NCBI RefSeq assembly: GCF_900142145.1
Contig: NZ_FQZV01000017.1
Location: 1 to 64,000, forward strand
Length of the DNA stretch: 64,000 nt
Direction of reading: 5' to 3'
From: Geosporobacter subterraneus DSM 17957
GTDB taxonomy: Bacteria > Bacillota > Clostridia > Peptostreptococcales > Thermotaleaceae
Below are positions 42,414 through 50,792 of the stretch, piece by piece; the stretch's first letter is position 1, and each line of letters opens with the position of its first letter. The position numbers and the translations under genes are program-made. The notes under the pieces are model-generated. The model was not told the origin of the DNA. It saw only the letters and a list, made by a program, of their open reading frames with translations, and made no database searches.

Positions 42414-42633
42414 GGTTGTCCTCCTTGTTGGGAACGGATTTTGCACTCATGGCGCTGACAAACCGCGCGAACTCATCCTCCGTCATTTTTTCCTTTCTGA
42501 ATATGGCAACGATTTCGGCGTTTTCCAACTCGGTTTTCTGCCGCTCCAGTTCCCGTAAACGGGCCTGGAATTCCGCGATTTTTGTTTTCGTTTTCTCGAT
42601 TTCTCCCATCACTTTTTGTATTCTGGGGTTCAT
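42403..42633 (-). CDS. DUF4315 coiled-coil protein
   Basis: A 76-residue protein, almost entirely coiled coil (KVMGEIEKTKTKIAEFQARL, ELERQKTELENAEI), with a C-terminal MTEDEFARFVSAM segment. This is the DUF4315 family, always found beside DUF4366 and the M23 hydrolase on this type of ICE. The start has AAAGGAGG about 11 bases upstream. Probably an adaptor of the transfer machine. Confidence 0.85.
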   Translation of the reverse strand: MNPRIQKVMGEIEKTKTKIAEFQARLRELERQKTELENAEIVAIFRKEKMTEDEFARFVSAMSAKSVPNKEDNHEE

Positions 42634-42658
42634 AGTCTAAAATTCCTCCTTTTATCGG

Positions 42659-45016
42659 TTATTGACGGTCATTTGCGCTGTCCGGAGTTTCGGCAAAGAA
42701 CAGCGGATTGAGATACCGTCCGTTTTTCAGTACCTCCAGGTGCAGGTGCGGCCCTGTGGAGCGCCCGGTGTTGCCGGACTTGGCAATTACGTCGCCTTTT
42801 TTTACCTGTTGTCCGACGCTTGCAAGCAGCCGGTCACAGTGGGCATACTTTGAAACCAGCCCGTCCTTGCCTTCGATGGCGATATAGTAGCCGTAGCCGC
42901 CTGCGTCAAAGGCCGCCTGGATTACCTTCCCGTCATGCCCTGCCAAAATGTCCGTGCCTACGGGAACGCCGATGTCGATGCCCTTGTGATAATCCTTTGC
43001 GCCTGTGACAGGATGGATTCGCCAGCCGTAATAACAGGTAACATGGGGTATCCAGTCAAAGTCAAAGGGACTTGCAATATACTGCCGGTTGCCCTTTGTC
43101 TGCATATTCAGGCCGTACATTTCCCGCTCGTCGGCGTTCATATTCGGCTGAAGCACATCGGTGAAGGATTTGGAGGTAAGGTTGATATTAAGGATATGCC
43201 ATTCATAGGGCACTTCCACTGTATAGCTCTCTCCGGTTTCCGGGTCGGTTCGGGTTTCGGTGCGGTAGCGGATTTCTGTTTGCGCCACAAATTCAAGCCG
43301 GTACTGTTCGTTGAAAATCCGCTGAAGCTCAGTTTTTATGGTGGCAAAAGTGAAGTCCTGGTATTTCGCGGAGAGGTAGGCCATCAGTTCAAATAGATTG
43401 TGGCTGATATCGTCTACATTGTACCGGTACTCGTCATAGCCGGGGTGTTCCGCCTGCGCGTTCTGAATCCGCATTAGCAGGTTGGTTTCCCATTCCGTAT
43501 AAGTCAGCTCCGCATCGTCGATATCCTCATCCTCGGCGGTGTAGCTGGACATCAGGACGGACGAAAACCCTCCCATTGCCATGTTGGTACAGGAGGTAAG
43601 GAGCGTTGAAAAAGAAAATACCATCAGGAGCAGCAGCGCGATCCCGCCGATCACCATCGGATGACTGCGTACAAAGCCCGACGCAAGTTTAATAATTTTA
43701 CCGCCCGCTGCACCGGCTTGTTTCATCAACTGTGCCGCTTGTTTGGATTCTCGCGCCGCTTTTGCGTACCGGCGCTTGATTTTTTGTTTCTGTATAAACC
43801 GGGACAGCAGATTGGTTCTAAGCCGGGGATTTTCATGCAGCAGCTTCTGATAGGCTAGTTTGGCATTGTGTTTTGCCGAAAGCCGCTCCAGCTTCGCCAC
43901 ACGGCGATAGGGCGCGGTCTTATGCAGGCGGTAGGCTGTGCGCAGTCCGCCTTCGGCAAGCAGTTCCCCCTTGTGGGCGGCCTCTGTGCCCGTATTTTCC
44001 TGTTCGGACTGAAACAGCTTGCTGTGGGCATAACTCATGGATAAATTCGCGCCGGCCCTTACAGGGCGGAGCGGAAGCACGCCTTTGAAATTGGACTGTC
44101 GGGCTTTGACCTCAGCTTCAAAGCGGATTTTGTGACCGTGCTTCTTCTGCTTTTCATCAAAAACACGTTCTGCCCTGATTTTTTTCCTTTCTGGGAGCCT
44201 GTACCGCGCCTGTTCCATTTTTTTGTCGATTTTTTCAGCTTTTCGCAGTGCCTTAGCGAGCTTTTTCCCGGAAGCGGACTGTTCCTCTGGGGAAAATTGG
44301 AGCTTGCCCGGTTTTGGAGCTCTACTGGAGGATTTAGCGGATGGGGTTGTCTGATGCGAAGTCGGAACGTCCTGTGGGGACGGCATGGGCGGCGGAGTCT
44401 CCTTCACGCCGATGCCGCCTGTTTGGGACACAGGCTGTCCGTCTGGTGGACGGGCCGCATCCTGGCTAAACCTTTGGTAATATGCCGTTCCTTGTTGCAG
44501 TGCGGGCTTATCGGTCGCAGCGGTCTGTTCCTTTTCAAAATGCAGCCGGCCATGAAGGGAAGCATCAGCCGGATTTTCAGAAAATGTATCTGTCTGGTAA
44601 ATATTCTGCGACTGCTGCTTCCCGTTCGCTTTAGCCTGAGTTTTTGGATGCAACCCACTTTTCCCTGTCCGGTCGGGCATCCGCTCACCCGGTATTCCTT
44701 GAACTGCATATAGGGAAGTGTTGGACTGACCGACTGTACCTGCCGGATGCTCTGCACCGGGTGTCGGTTCCATACGTCTGATTTGCTCTACATTTTTGTG
44801 CTGTGAGGAATGACGGAGGCGCGCAATGTCCGGTCTGCCGGACTCATGGGCAAGTGCTTCCTGCTGCGGTGCTTTGCCCTTTTGCAAATTAAAATCCTGC
44901 CCTCGCCGGCTAATGCGGTTTTTTTCGCCAGTGGCGGCGTTGACCTCCACCAGCCCGTCGCGGGTCATTTTGTGGGTAATCTTATCCTTTGCCTGAAATC
45001 TGTCTTTGCGTGACAC
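42659..45016 (-). CDS. M23-type cell-wall hydrolase of the conjugation machine (CD1108-like)
   Basis: 785 residues from a GTG start with GGAGG about 12 bases upstream. The first about 440 residues are long, basic and low-complexity (cytoplasmic), followed by a membrane segment near 450-475 (GGIALLLLMVFSFSTLL). The outer part ends in a LytM/M23 peptidase domain (about 660-765) with HPVTGAKDYHKGIDIG and GPHLHLE, so the zinc ligands are intact. It would open peptidoglycan locally for the conjugation channel, like VirB1-type hydrolases. Confidence 0.9.
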   Translation of the reverse strand: MSRKDRFQAKDKITHKMTRDGLVEVNAATGEKNRISRRGQDFNLQKGKAPQQEALAHESGRPDIARLRHSSQHKNVEQIRRMEPTPGAEHPAGTVGQSNTSLYAVQGIPGERMPDRTGKSGLHPKTQAKANGKQQSQNIYQTDTFSENPADASLHGRLHFEKEQTAATDKPALQQGTAYYQRFSQDAARPPDGQPVSQTGGIGVKETPPPMPSPQDVPTSHQTTPSAKSSSRAPKPGKLQFSPEEQSASGKKLAKALRKAEKIDKKMEQARYRLPERKKIRAERVFDEKQKKHGHKIRFEAEVKARQSNFKGVLPLRPVRAGANLSMSYAHSKLFQSEQENTGTEAAHKGELLAEGGLRTAYRLHKTAPYRRVAKLERLSAKHNAKLAYQKLLHENPRLRTNLLSRFIQKQKIKRRYAKAARESKQAAQLMKQAGAAGGKIIKLASGFVRSHPMVIGGIALLLLMVFSFSTLLTSCTNMAMGGFSSVLMSSYTAEDEDIDDAELTYTEWETNLLMRIQNAQAEHPGYDEYRYNVDDISHNLFELMAYLSAKYQDFTFATIKTELQRIFNEQYRLEFVAQTEIRYRTETRTDPETGESYTVEVPYEWHILNINLTSKSFTDVLQPNMNADEREMYGLNMQTKGNRQYIASPFDFDWIPHVTCYYGWRIHPVTGAKDYHKGIDIGVPVGTDILAGHDGKVIQAAFDAGGYGYYIAIEGKDGLVSKYAHCDRLLASVGQQVKKGDVIAKSGNTGRSTGPHLHLEVLKNGRYLNPLFFAETPDSANDRQ

Positions 45017-45073
45017 TTTGCTTTCTCACCTCCGTTGCAAGGCACCGGGCGGCAGGTACGCCCTGATGCAGAT

Positions 45074-45904
45074 TTACAGGCTGACCTCCGCCTTTTTCCG
45101 CTGGGGGGCAGGAGTGTTCTGCGCCGTTTGTGCCGCCTGCTCCTTGAGCGCTTGCAGATTTTTCAGGATGGACGGCTTCTTCTCATTCTTTCCCGTCTCT
45201 TTTTGGTTTTCACGATGCATGACAGAGCGTTGTTCCAGCTTTCCGAGACTGTCAAGGGCCGAAGCTGCCTGTCGTTTGATAGCAGTTGAGCAGGCTTGAT
45301 CCAGCCGGTAGGGAGCCTGTATGAGCTTTGCCAGCTTGCCCATGGGCTTTGCTTCCTGGATCGCCTCTTTTCCCTGAACCGCACGGCCCATATTTTTCAC
45401 ATGCCTGCCGATCTCATGGTACTCGGCGCTGACAGCCGCAATCTTTTTCATGGACTGTTCATCATAACGGATATTACGGTCCATGCTTTCCTGCACCTTC
45501 TCCAGCCCTTGCCGGATGTGAAAGAGGGACGCAAGGCCGTCCAGCGCCGCTATGCCTTTTTCCTTAAAAGCAGCCACGGCATTTTTACAGCCCTCAATGA
45601 TGCCGGCTTTTACTGCTTCCAGCCGTTCCCTTGTTTCGGTAATTTTGTTTTCCAGCGCCTGGATTGCCTTTTGCAGGGAAGTCCTGACCGGATGATTTTT
45701 TTCTTCCCGCATGTCGGCAAGCTCCCGGCGCATGGCTGAAAGCTCGCCCACTGCCGCGTCAAGCTGACGTTCCATTGCGCCCACATAACCGATGACGTCC
45801 AGAAAATCCTTAGCGCTTACGCTGTTTTCTTTCAGGATGGCTAAAAGCTCCTTTACATGCTCATTTTCCAAAAGCGGCGCGCTTTGGGTTGTAGTATCGT
45901 TCAT
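45074..45904 (-). CDS. DUF6674-type coiled-coil protein with C-terminal tail motif
   Basis: A 276-residue helical protein without membrane segments. The N-terminal part (LLENEHVKELLAILKENSVS) and the middle coiled coils (ELSAMRRELADMREE, QALENKITETRERLEAV) fit what I recall for DUF6674. The end carries the shared tail KPSILKNLQALKEQA about 30 residues before the C-terminus. AGGAGG precedes the start. It lies between VirB4 and the M23 hydrolase gene, within the transfer region, so it could link tail-bearing cargo to the machine or be cargo itself. Confidence 0.75.
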   Translation of the reverse strand: MNDTTTQSAPLLENEHVKELLAILKENSVSAKDFLDVIGYVGAMERQLDAAVGELSAMRRELADMREEKNHPVRTSLQKAIQALENKITETRERLEAVKAGIIEGCKNAVAAFKEKGIAALDGLASLFHIRQGLEKVQESMDRNIRYDEQSMKKIAAVSAEYHEIGRHVKNMGRAVQGKEAIQEAKPMGKLAKLIQAPYRLDQACSTAIKRQAASALDSLGKLEQRSVMHRENQKETGKNEKKPSILKNLQALKEQAAQTAQNTPAPQRKKAEVSL

Positions 45905-45946
45905 AGATTAAAACACCTCCTGTTGCTTATATTTGAAGGATCAGAC

Positions 45947-48418
45947 TCATGCGCCCTTCACTTCATCCGGCTTTGTGGTCATGATGCGGTACAGCTCCGT
46001 ATCCTTGGGGAAGCGGTCAATGAAGGGTATGATGGTATTGCCGTAGAACAGCAGGCCTTCACCGGCTCCTGAATGGGTCACATAGGACAGCTGGTGGTTG
46101 GAGATGCCCAGCTGCTTTGCGAGTATCTGCCGGTCGCCGCCTGCCTGGTTCAGCATATAGATGAAGTCGGAGTTTTCCAGAATGTTTTCGATTTCACGGG
46201 AAGCCAGTAAATCCTTGACGTTCTGCGTGAGCGCCGAGGGGATGCCCCCCCATTTTCTGAACCGCTTCCAGATTTCCAGCGAATAGGCGGCGGTCTGTTC
46301 TTCCTTCAAAAGCAGGTGGAATTCGTCCTGGTAGAACCAGGTGGTGCGGTGAGTGGCACGGTTGGCGGTCACACGGCCCCACACCTGATCCTGCAAAATC
46401 AGCATTCCCAGCTTTTTCAGCTGCTTGCCCAGCTCCTTGATGTCATAGCACACCAACCGGTTTGTGATGTCCACGTTGGTACGGTGGTTGAACACATTTA
46501 AAGAGCCTGTAACATAGATTTCCAGCGCAGTGGCGATGTGCTGGGCTTCCGGTTCGGTCTGCTTGCGGAGCAGGTTGTACAAATCCTGCAAGATGGGCAT
46601 TTTCTCCGGGGATGGGGCTGCAAGGTATTCCCGGTAGACCAGGCGGACACACCGGTCAATGATGGTTTTTTCCACCGGCTGCAGGCCCTCCTTGCCGCCC
46701 ACAATCAGTTCGCACAGGCTGAGGATAAAGTCACTTTTCAGGGTCAAAGGGTCTTCATCATCACTGTAATCCGGGTTGATATCCATGGGGTTGATGTACT
46801 GTGCCGATACCGGCGACAACTTGACCACCTGGCCCCCCAGCCGGTTGACAAGAGGGAAATATTCGGCTTCCGGGTCAGATATGATGATGTCGTCATTGGT
46901 TAAGAGGAACACATTGACAATTTCCCGTTTGGCGGCAAAGGACTTGCCGGAGCCGGGAGTGCCTAAAAACAAGCCGTTGGGGTTTTTCAGGCGTTTGCGG
47001 CTGGCCATAATGAGGTTATTGGAGAGGGCGTTCAGACCGTAGTACAGGGCTTCTCCCTGCTGGAACAGCTCCTGGGTGGTAAAGGGTACAAAAATCGCCA
47101 CCGACGAGGTGGTGAGTCCACGTTTGATCTCGATCTGGTTCAGTCCTACTGGGAGACTGCTCATCAGTCCCTGCTCCTGCTGGTAGTCAAGGCGTTTCAG
47201 GGCACAGTTGTATTTCTGTGCGACGCCTGCCGCCTGAAAGATGTCGTTTTCCAACTGCTGTCTCTTTTTTGCCGTGTTGAGTACAAGGACAGTAACAAGG
47301 AACATACGTTCATTGCGGTTCTGCAAATCCTCTAAAAGTGTTTTGGCTTCATTGCCGTAGGTGGCAAGGTCAGTAGGAATGATGTCCATATCATAGCCGC
47401 TTCTTACGGCTTTTTTCTGTTCCTCAATTTTCATTTTATCGAGGTCGGACAGCTTGCGCTTGACGGTCTTGATGGCTTCCGCCTGGTCAATGCTGCGGAT
47501 GTGCAGATTTACGGTGACAGCCGTATCCAAATCCAGAAAATCCACCAGCATTCGGTCGGTAAGCTCCGGGGCCAGGATGGATAAAAAGCTGACCGCGCCG
47601 TAGTGTTCCCCCATGCGGAAGGTCTTGCCGTCCCGGAAATCAAAGCTGGTGGGGGCGATATAGTCCCTGGTGGAAAGTCCGGTTTTGGGGATATCCTCCC
47701 ACGAAAACCGCAGCTTTTCCTGACCGTCGGGGTGGAACTGGCCGTGAAGCACCTCCAGCCGCTCAAGGCCGCTCAAGGTACGGGCTTTGACGCCCATGGT
47801 TTTGAAATTGGCGAGAATATCCGCTTCCACCCGTTCCATGCGGGGCTTGGCGGCTTTGAGGGAATCCGCTTCGATTCCGAAGGTGATGAATTTAGTTTTG
47901 ACCAGCCCGTTATTGCCCTTGGCAAGCTGGTTTTTTAGCATATCGGCATACTCGCGGCGGATGGAGTTGTACTCGTCCTCCTGCTCGGGAATGTCGATGG
48001 ACTGCTGAAATTCTTTCAGGTTACCGTACTGGTTGATAAAGGAAAGTTGGACGCTGACCGAGGAATCAAAATAGCTGAGGAAATTGCAGTAGTTCTCGAA
48101 TATCTGCGTCTTATCCTCGTTTTGGGCCAGCTGGTAAGTGATGTCCTGAAAGACAATGGTCTTGGTATACAGCCGGTCGGTGACGCGGCAGACGCCGTCC
48201 CGGTACATTTCCCTGTAAGGTATGGACTGCTGGGCGGTTTGCGGTGCGTCGGCGCGGCCAAACAGCTTCATCCTTACAGAAGCAGCAAAGCCGCCCGTGT
48301 TACCGGACGGCTTTGGCGCTGTCTTTTTTCCCTGCAAGGCTTTTCTGTTTTTGGTTTGACGGACGTTTCCCGGCAGGCGCTTTTTTTGCCTTGTCGGCTG
48401 TTTTTTCTTGGTTGGCAA
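45947..48418 (-). CDS. VirB4-like conjugation ATPase
   Basis: About 823 residues. The enzyme powers the type IV secretion channel. Walker A is FLGTPGSGKSFAAKRE and Walker B lies in WFYQDEFHLLL, both intact. The N-terminal half holds the CRVTDRLYTKTIVFQDI segment typical of Firmicute VirB4. The start is most likely the TTG at 48418, because AAAGGAGGG lies 9 bases before it; the ATG at 48448 has no ribosome site. Either start makes the gene overlap prgI by more than 110 bases, with a lysine-rich segment encoded in both frames. Confidence 0.9.
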   Translation of the reverse strand: MPTKKKQPTRQKKRLPGNVRQTKNRKALQGKKTAPKPSGNTGGFAASVRMKLFGRADAPQTAQQSIPYREMYRDGVCRVTDRLYTKTIVFQDITYQLAQNEDKTQIFENYCNFLSYFDSSVSVQLSFINQYGNLKEFQQSIDIPEQEDEYNSIRREYADMLKNQLAKGNNGLVKTKFITFGIEADSLKAAKPRMERVEADILANFKTMGVKARTLSGLERLEVLHGQFHPDGQEKLRFSWEDIPKTGLSTRDYIAPTSFDFRDGKTFRMGEHYGAVSFLSILAPELTDRMLVDFLDLDTAVTVNLHIRSIDQAEAIKTVKRKLSDLDKMKIEEQKKAVRSGYDMDIIPTDLATYGNEAKTLLEDLQNRNERMFLVTVLVLNTAKKRQQLENDIFQAAGVAQKYNCALKRLDYQQEQGLMSSLPVGLNQIEIKRGLTTSSVAIFVPFTTQELFQQGEALYYGLNALSNNLIMASRKRLKNPNGLFLGTPGSGKSFAAKREIVNVFLLTNDDIIISDPEAEYFPLVNRLGGQVVKLSPVSAQYINPMDINPDYSDDEDPLTLKSDFILSLCELIVGGKEGLQPVEKTIIDRCVRLVYREYLAAPSPEKMPILQDLYNLLRKQTEPEAQHIATALEIYVTGSLNVFNHRTNVDITNRLVCYDIKELGKQLKKLGMLILQDQVWGRVTANRATHRTTWFYQDEFHLLLKEEQTAAYSLEIWKRFRKWGGIPSALTQNVKDLLASREIENILENSDFIYMLNQAGGDRQILAKQLGISNHQLSYVTHSGAGEGLLFYGNTIIPFIDRFPKDTELYRIMTTKPDEVKGA

Positions 48419-48749
48419 AGGCTTTTCCCTCCTTTTCGATGATTTCATACAGGTTTTCTGTTACATATGGACGCCTGCCCGGCCAGAGCCGGGTGCGGAG
48501 AAGGTTGCGCAGTATTTTTTCGGCGGGCTGTCCATCCTTTTCGTACATGGCGAGAAAGAACAACGGCAGCATCAGCCCGATCATCAGAAGCATCGCGCCC
48601 TCACTGCCCAGCGTCCCGCGCGTCAGAAGATAGGCAGGAACGCCGATAGCCCCAGCCGCGCCGAAACAGATGAGCTGGCGCTTGGTAAGGTTTAGCGCAA
48701 CCTTGGTTTTGACCTTGGAAAGGTCTTTGGGTACAGGTACAAATGGCAT
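48300..48749 (-). CDS. prgI: PrgI-family membrane protein (VirB3-like)
   Basis: A 149-residue protein: MPFVPVPKDLSKVKTKVALN and LTKRQLICFGAAGAIGVPAYL at the N-terminus, with two membrane segments (about 28-44 and 50-68) followed by a conserved ENLYEIIEKEGKAF region. This is the PrgI family, the VirB3-like partner always encoded just before VirB4. Its basic C-terminal end (about 45 residues) overlaps the virB4 start region in another frame, which may tie the amounts of the two proteins together. Confidence 0.9.
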   Translation of the reverse strand: MPFVPVPKDLSKVKTKVALNLTKRQLICFGAAGAIGVPAYLLTRGTLGSEGAMLLMIGLMLPLFFLAMYEKDGQPAEKILRNLLRTRLWPGRRPYVTENLYEIIEKEGKAFANQEKTADKAKKAPAGKRPSNQKQKSLAGKKDSAKAVR

Positions 48750-48793
48750 GGATTCACCTACTTTTCTTCACATTGATATGAGGTGGTAAAAAG

Positions 48794-49198
48794 CTAACGC
48801 TCAAAGCCGGATTTCTTTGTCGGAGAGGATATATCACTTTTCGTTTTCTTCGCCGCTCTGCGCAGTTGGGAACGTATGGACAGCTTTTCAGCAACTTCAT
48901 GCGGTACTTCATCGGCAGTGTTAAGATGCTTGGACTGGTTGTCATGTTTATCTGCCTGCCTGTTTCTCCGCTGCTTGTAGGTAAAGGCTGGCGCAATGCC
49001 TTCAAGCTCCTTGCGCCGCTTTACTCTGTATCGTTCCGTGTCCTCTTTATACAGGTAATACCAATCCTCATCAAAGCTGTACACTCCCACCATGCCTGTG
49101 GCGTTTCCGGCCTTGTAAATCAGTTCATACTTAAAAAGAGAATTCGGGTGACAGTCAACTCTGATCAGGTCAAGCTTTAATTCTTCCGTAATGACCAC
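48794..49198 (-). CDS. Small ICE protein with C-terminal tail motif, unknown
   Basis: About 134 residues. The body (1-65) has a compact alpha/beta look (FKYELIYKAGNATGMVGVYSFDEDWYYLY is the core, seen here in outline), then a basic linker, then the shared tail KLSIRSQLRRAAKK and an end in GFER. The start is uncertain: GTG at 49198 lies too close to GGAGG, and an ATT codon at 49192 would be better placed. It lies between a terminator and prgI. No named family recognised. Confidence 0.65.
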   Translation of the reverse strand: MVITEELKLDLIRVDCHPNSLFKYELIYKAGNATGMVGVYSFDEDWYYLYKEDTERYRVKRRKELEGIAPAFTYKQRRNRQADKHDNQSKHLNTADEVPHEVAEKLSIRSQLRRAAKKTKSDISSPTKKSGFER

Positions 49199-49213
49199 CT
49201 CCGGTACAGACAG

Positions 49214-49242
49214 TAAAAAACACCGGCGGTTTTCCGGTGTTT
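49214..49242 (-). terminator. Terminator after the 69-residue gene
   Basis: On the minus strand AACACCGG, a loop AAAACCG, CCGGTGTT and a T-run. It lies 20 bases after the stop codon of the gene at 49262-49471. Confidence 0.82.
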
Positions 49243-49261
49243 GGGTATTTCCTGCAAGATT

Positions 49262-49471
49262 TTATCCGGTCCTGTATTCCTCTGTTTCTTCCACATGGAG
49301 AAATCCCTGGACGGCGGCTTCAATGATTCCTGAAGCTGCAAGGGATACATGCGTATTTCCTTTGATTAGAAATCCGTCACGCGTTATATAGTTTTTTGGC
49401 AGCTGCTTACTGGAAGACCGGGGATAATAAACTTGATCAGTGTCCTGGGATGTATTCTTTTCTTCGCTCAT
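49262..49471 (-). CDS. Small ICE protein, unknown
   Basis: A 69-residue protein starting MSEEKNTSQDTDQVYYPRSS at 49471, where GGAG lies 9 bases upstream; ATGs at 49486-49477 are alternatives. The second half (YITRDGFLIKGNTHVSLAA, GIIEAAVQGFLHVEE) looks like a small folded domain. No family recognised. It follows the VirB6-like gene and ends in a strong terminator. Confidence 0.65.
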   Translation of the reverse strand: MSEEKNTSQDTDQVYYPRSSSKQLPKNYITRDGFLIKGNTHVSLAASGIIEAAVQGFLHVEETEEYRTG

Positions 49472-49532
49472 GAGCATCATCTCCATAAATATATTGGGGA
49501 TATAGGCTTTATTGCACTCATTGGCCCCCTCC

Positions 49533-50396
49533 TTAGTGCGCGCCGAAAATGGTCTTCGACAGGCTCCCGGTCTTAAACAGGGAAAAGCATAAGAGCACCG
49601 TGTAACCCACAACACCCCAAATCGCTGTGTGGATGTTGCTGGAAAAGACCGTGCTGTTTAATAAAACTGCGTAAATGGCAATACAGACCATGATGAGAAA
49701 GCCCTGGAATGCCACGGCAAACAGGGATTTTAAATAGTTCTGTCCCATGCTGCCCCATTCCCGGTTGACCATAGTAGCAAAGGGAATGGCCGCCACTGAG
49801 GTGGTAAGATAGATTTCCAGCATACGTCCGTAGATGATCAGGAAGATGCAGATGGACAGGGCTTTCATGCACAGGCTGAGAATAGCGGATTCCATATACA
49901 GCCCCATCAGCGTATACCATTCCATGGCCTCCAATTGGGTCTGCAGGCTGTCCATGGCAAGGTTGATGTTCAGGCTGCCGGATATGATTCCGGCACTGCC
50001 GTTCACTGCCCGCTGGGCCAGATCGAATACACCCATGACAATATCAAAGGTATGGGTGAGGATGTAGGTGGCTGCAAAGGTCTTGAAAATCCATTTGAAG
50101 AAAATCCAGGTGTCAAAGTCGTGCATGTTGTTTTTCTCAATGATGAGCTGGATCAGCTCATAGCACAGCACAAAGGTCAATATCATCCCGGCGACGGGGA
50201 GGATTACGGTGTCCGAAAGAGACTTAATCATGGAGAAAATGCCGGAGTTCCAGCCCTCCGGCGTTTGCCCCACCTGGCTTGCGATTTCACCGACCCGGGT
50301 GTTCACTTCGTTGAACATACCCTGATAGTTGCCGGTGATACCGCCGATTAAAGCCTCCTTCATCCATTCGGTAATTTTGTCAAAAAGGAAGCTCAT
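49533..50396 (-). CDS. VirB6/TrbL-like channel protein
   Basis: A 287-residue polytopic membrane protein with six or seven hydrophobic segments after an N-terminal helical region (FLFDKITEWMKEALIGGI). Gene position after Maff2 and before PrgI/VirB4, the TrbL-like layout and the segment EIYLTTSVAAIPFATMVNREWGSMGQNYLK fit the VirB6-like proteins of Tn1549-type ICEs (CD1112 type). It would form the inner-membrane part of the channel. Confidence 0.85.
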   Translation of the reverse strand: MSFLFDKITEWMKEALIGGITGNYQGMFNEVNTRVGEIASQVGQTPEGWNSGIFSMIKSLSDTVILPVAGMILTFVLCYELIQLIIEKNNMHDFDTWIFFKWIFKTFAATYILTHTFDIVMGVFDLAQRAVNGSAGIISGSLNINLAMDSLQTQLEAMEWYTLMGLYMESAILSLCMKALSICIFLIIYGRMLEIYLTTSVAAIPFATMVNREWGSMGQNYLKSLFAVAFQGFLIMVCIAIYAVLLNSTVFSSNIHTAIWGVVGYTVLLCFSLFKTGSLSKTIFGAH

Positions 50397-50407
50397 AGGC
50401 AGGCTCC

Positions 50408-50623
50408 TTAACTAAACAGGCCAGACAGCAGGGGAATGAGCTTCAGTCCGATGAGCACCACGCCGCCGCCCGCCATGAGCTGCTTCATGCCCTGGGATTT
50501 CGCACCCGGATTATCGTTGCCGTACCCCTCCAAAAGATTGATGACGCCCCACACGGCAAGGCCTGCGCCAAGCGCGATAACGAGGACTTTCAAGACATTG
50601 ATGGCTTCTGTGAAAAATTCCAT
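50408..50623 (-). CDS. Maff2-family small membrane protein
   Basis: A 71-residue protein starting MEFFTEAINVLKVLVIALGA with AAAGGAGG about 8 bases upstream. Two membrane segments (about 10-28 and 50-68) surround EGYGNDNPGAKSQGMKQL, the hallmark of the Maff2 family, which resembles VirB2-type pilin-like subunits. It lies 11 bases before the VirB6-like gene and is likely part of the channel or its thin pilus. Confidence 0.88.
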   Translation of the reverse strand: MEFFTEAINVLKVLVIALGAGLAVWGVINLLEGYGNDNPGAKSQGMKQLMAGGGVVLIGLKLIPLLSGLFS

Positions 50624-50749
50624 AGATTGTATGCCTCCTTTATTTTGGTTTGAATTTATTGAAAAAGATAACAATATGAAACGGAGCCAAAAGCTCCGGC
50701 TGGACAAAGGGGTAGCCTGGGAGGAATACCTTGACAGGCTGTGAAACGA

Positions 50750-50792
50750 AAAAGCCCTCCCTGCGCATGAAAATCACAGAACAGAGAGGGCT
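50750..50792 (-). terminator. Terminator after the virD4 gene
   Basis: On the minus strand AGCCCTC-T-CTG, a loop of about 18 bases, CAG-G-GAGGGCT and TTTTT. It overlaps the stop codon of virD4, so that the coupling protein operon ends before Maff2. The channel genes downstream then need their own promoter or read-through. Confidence 0.82.
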
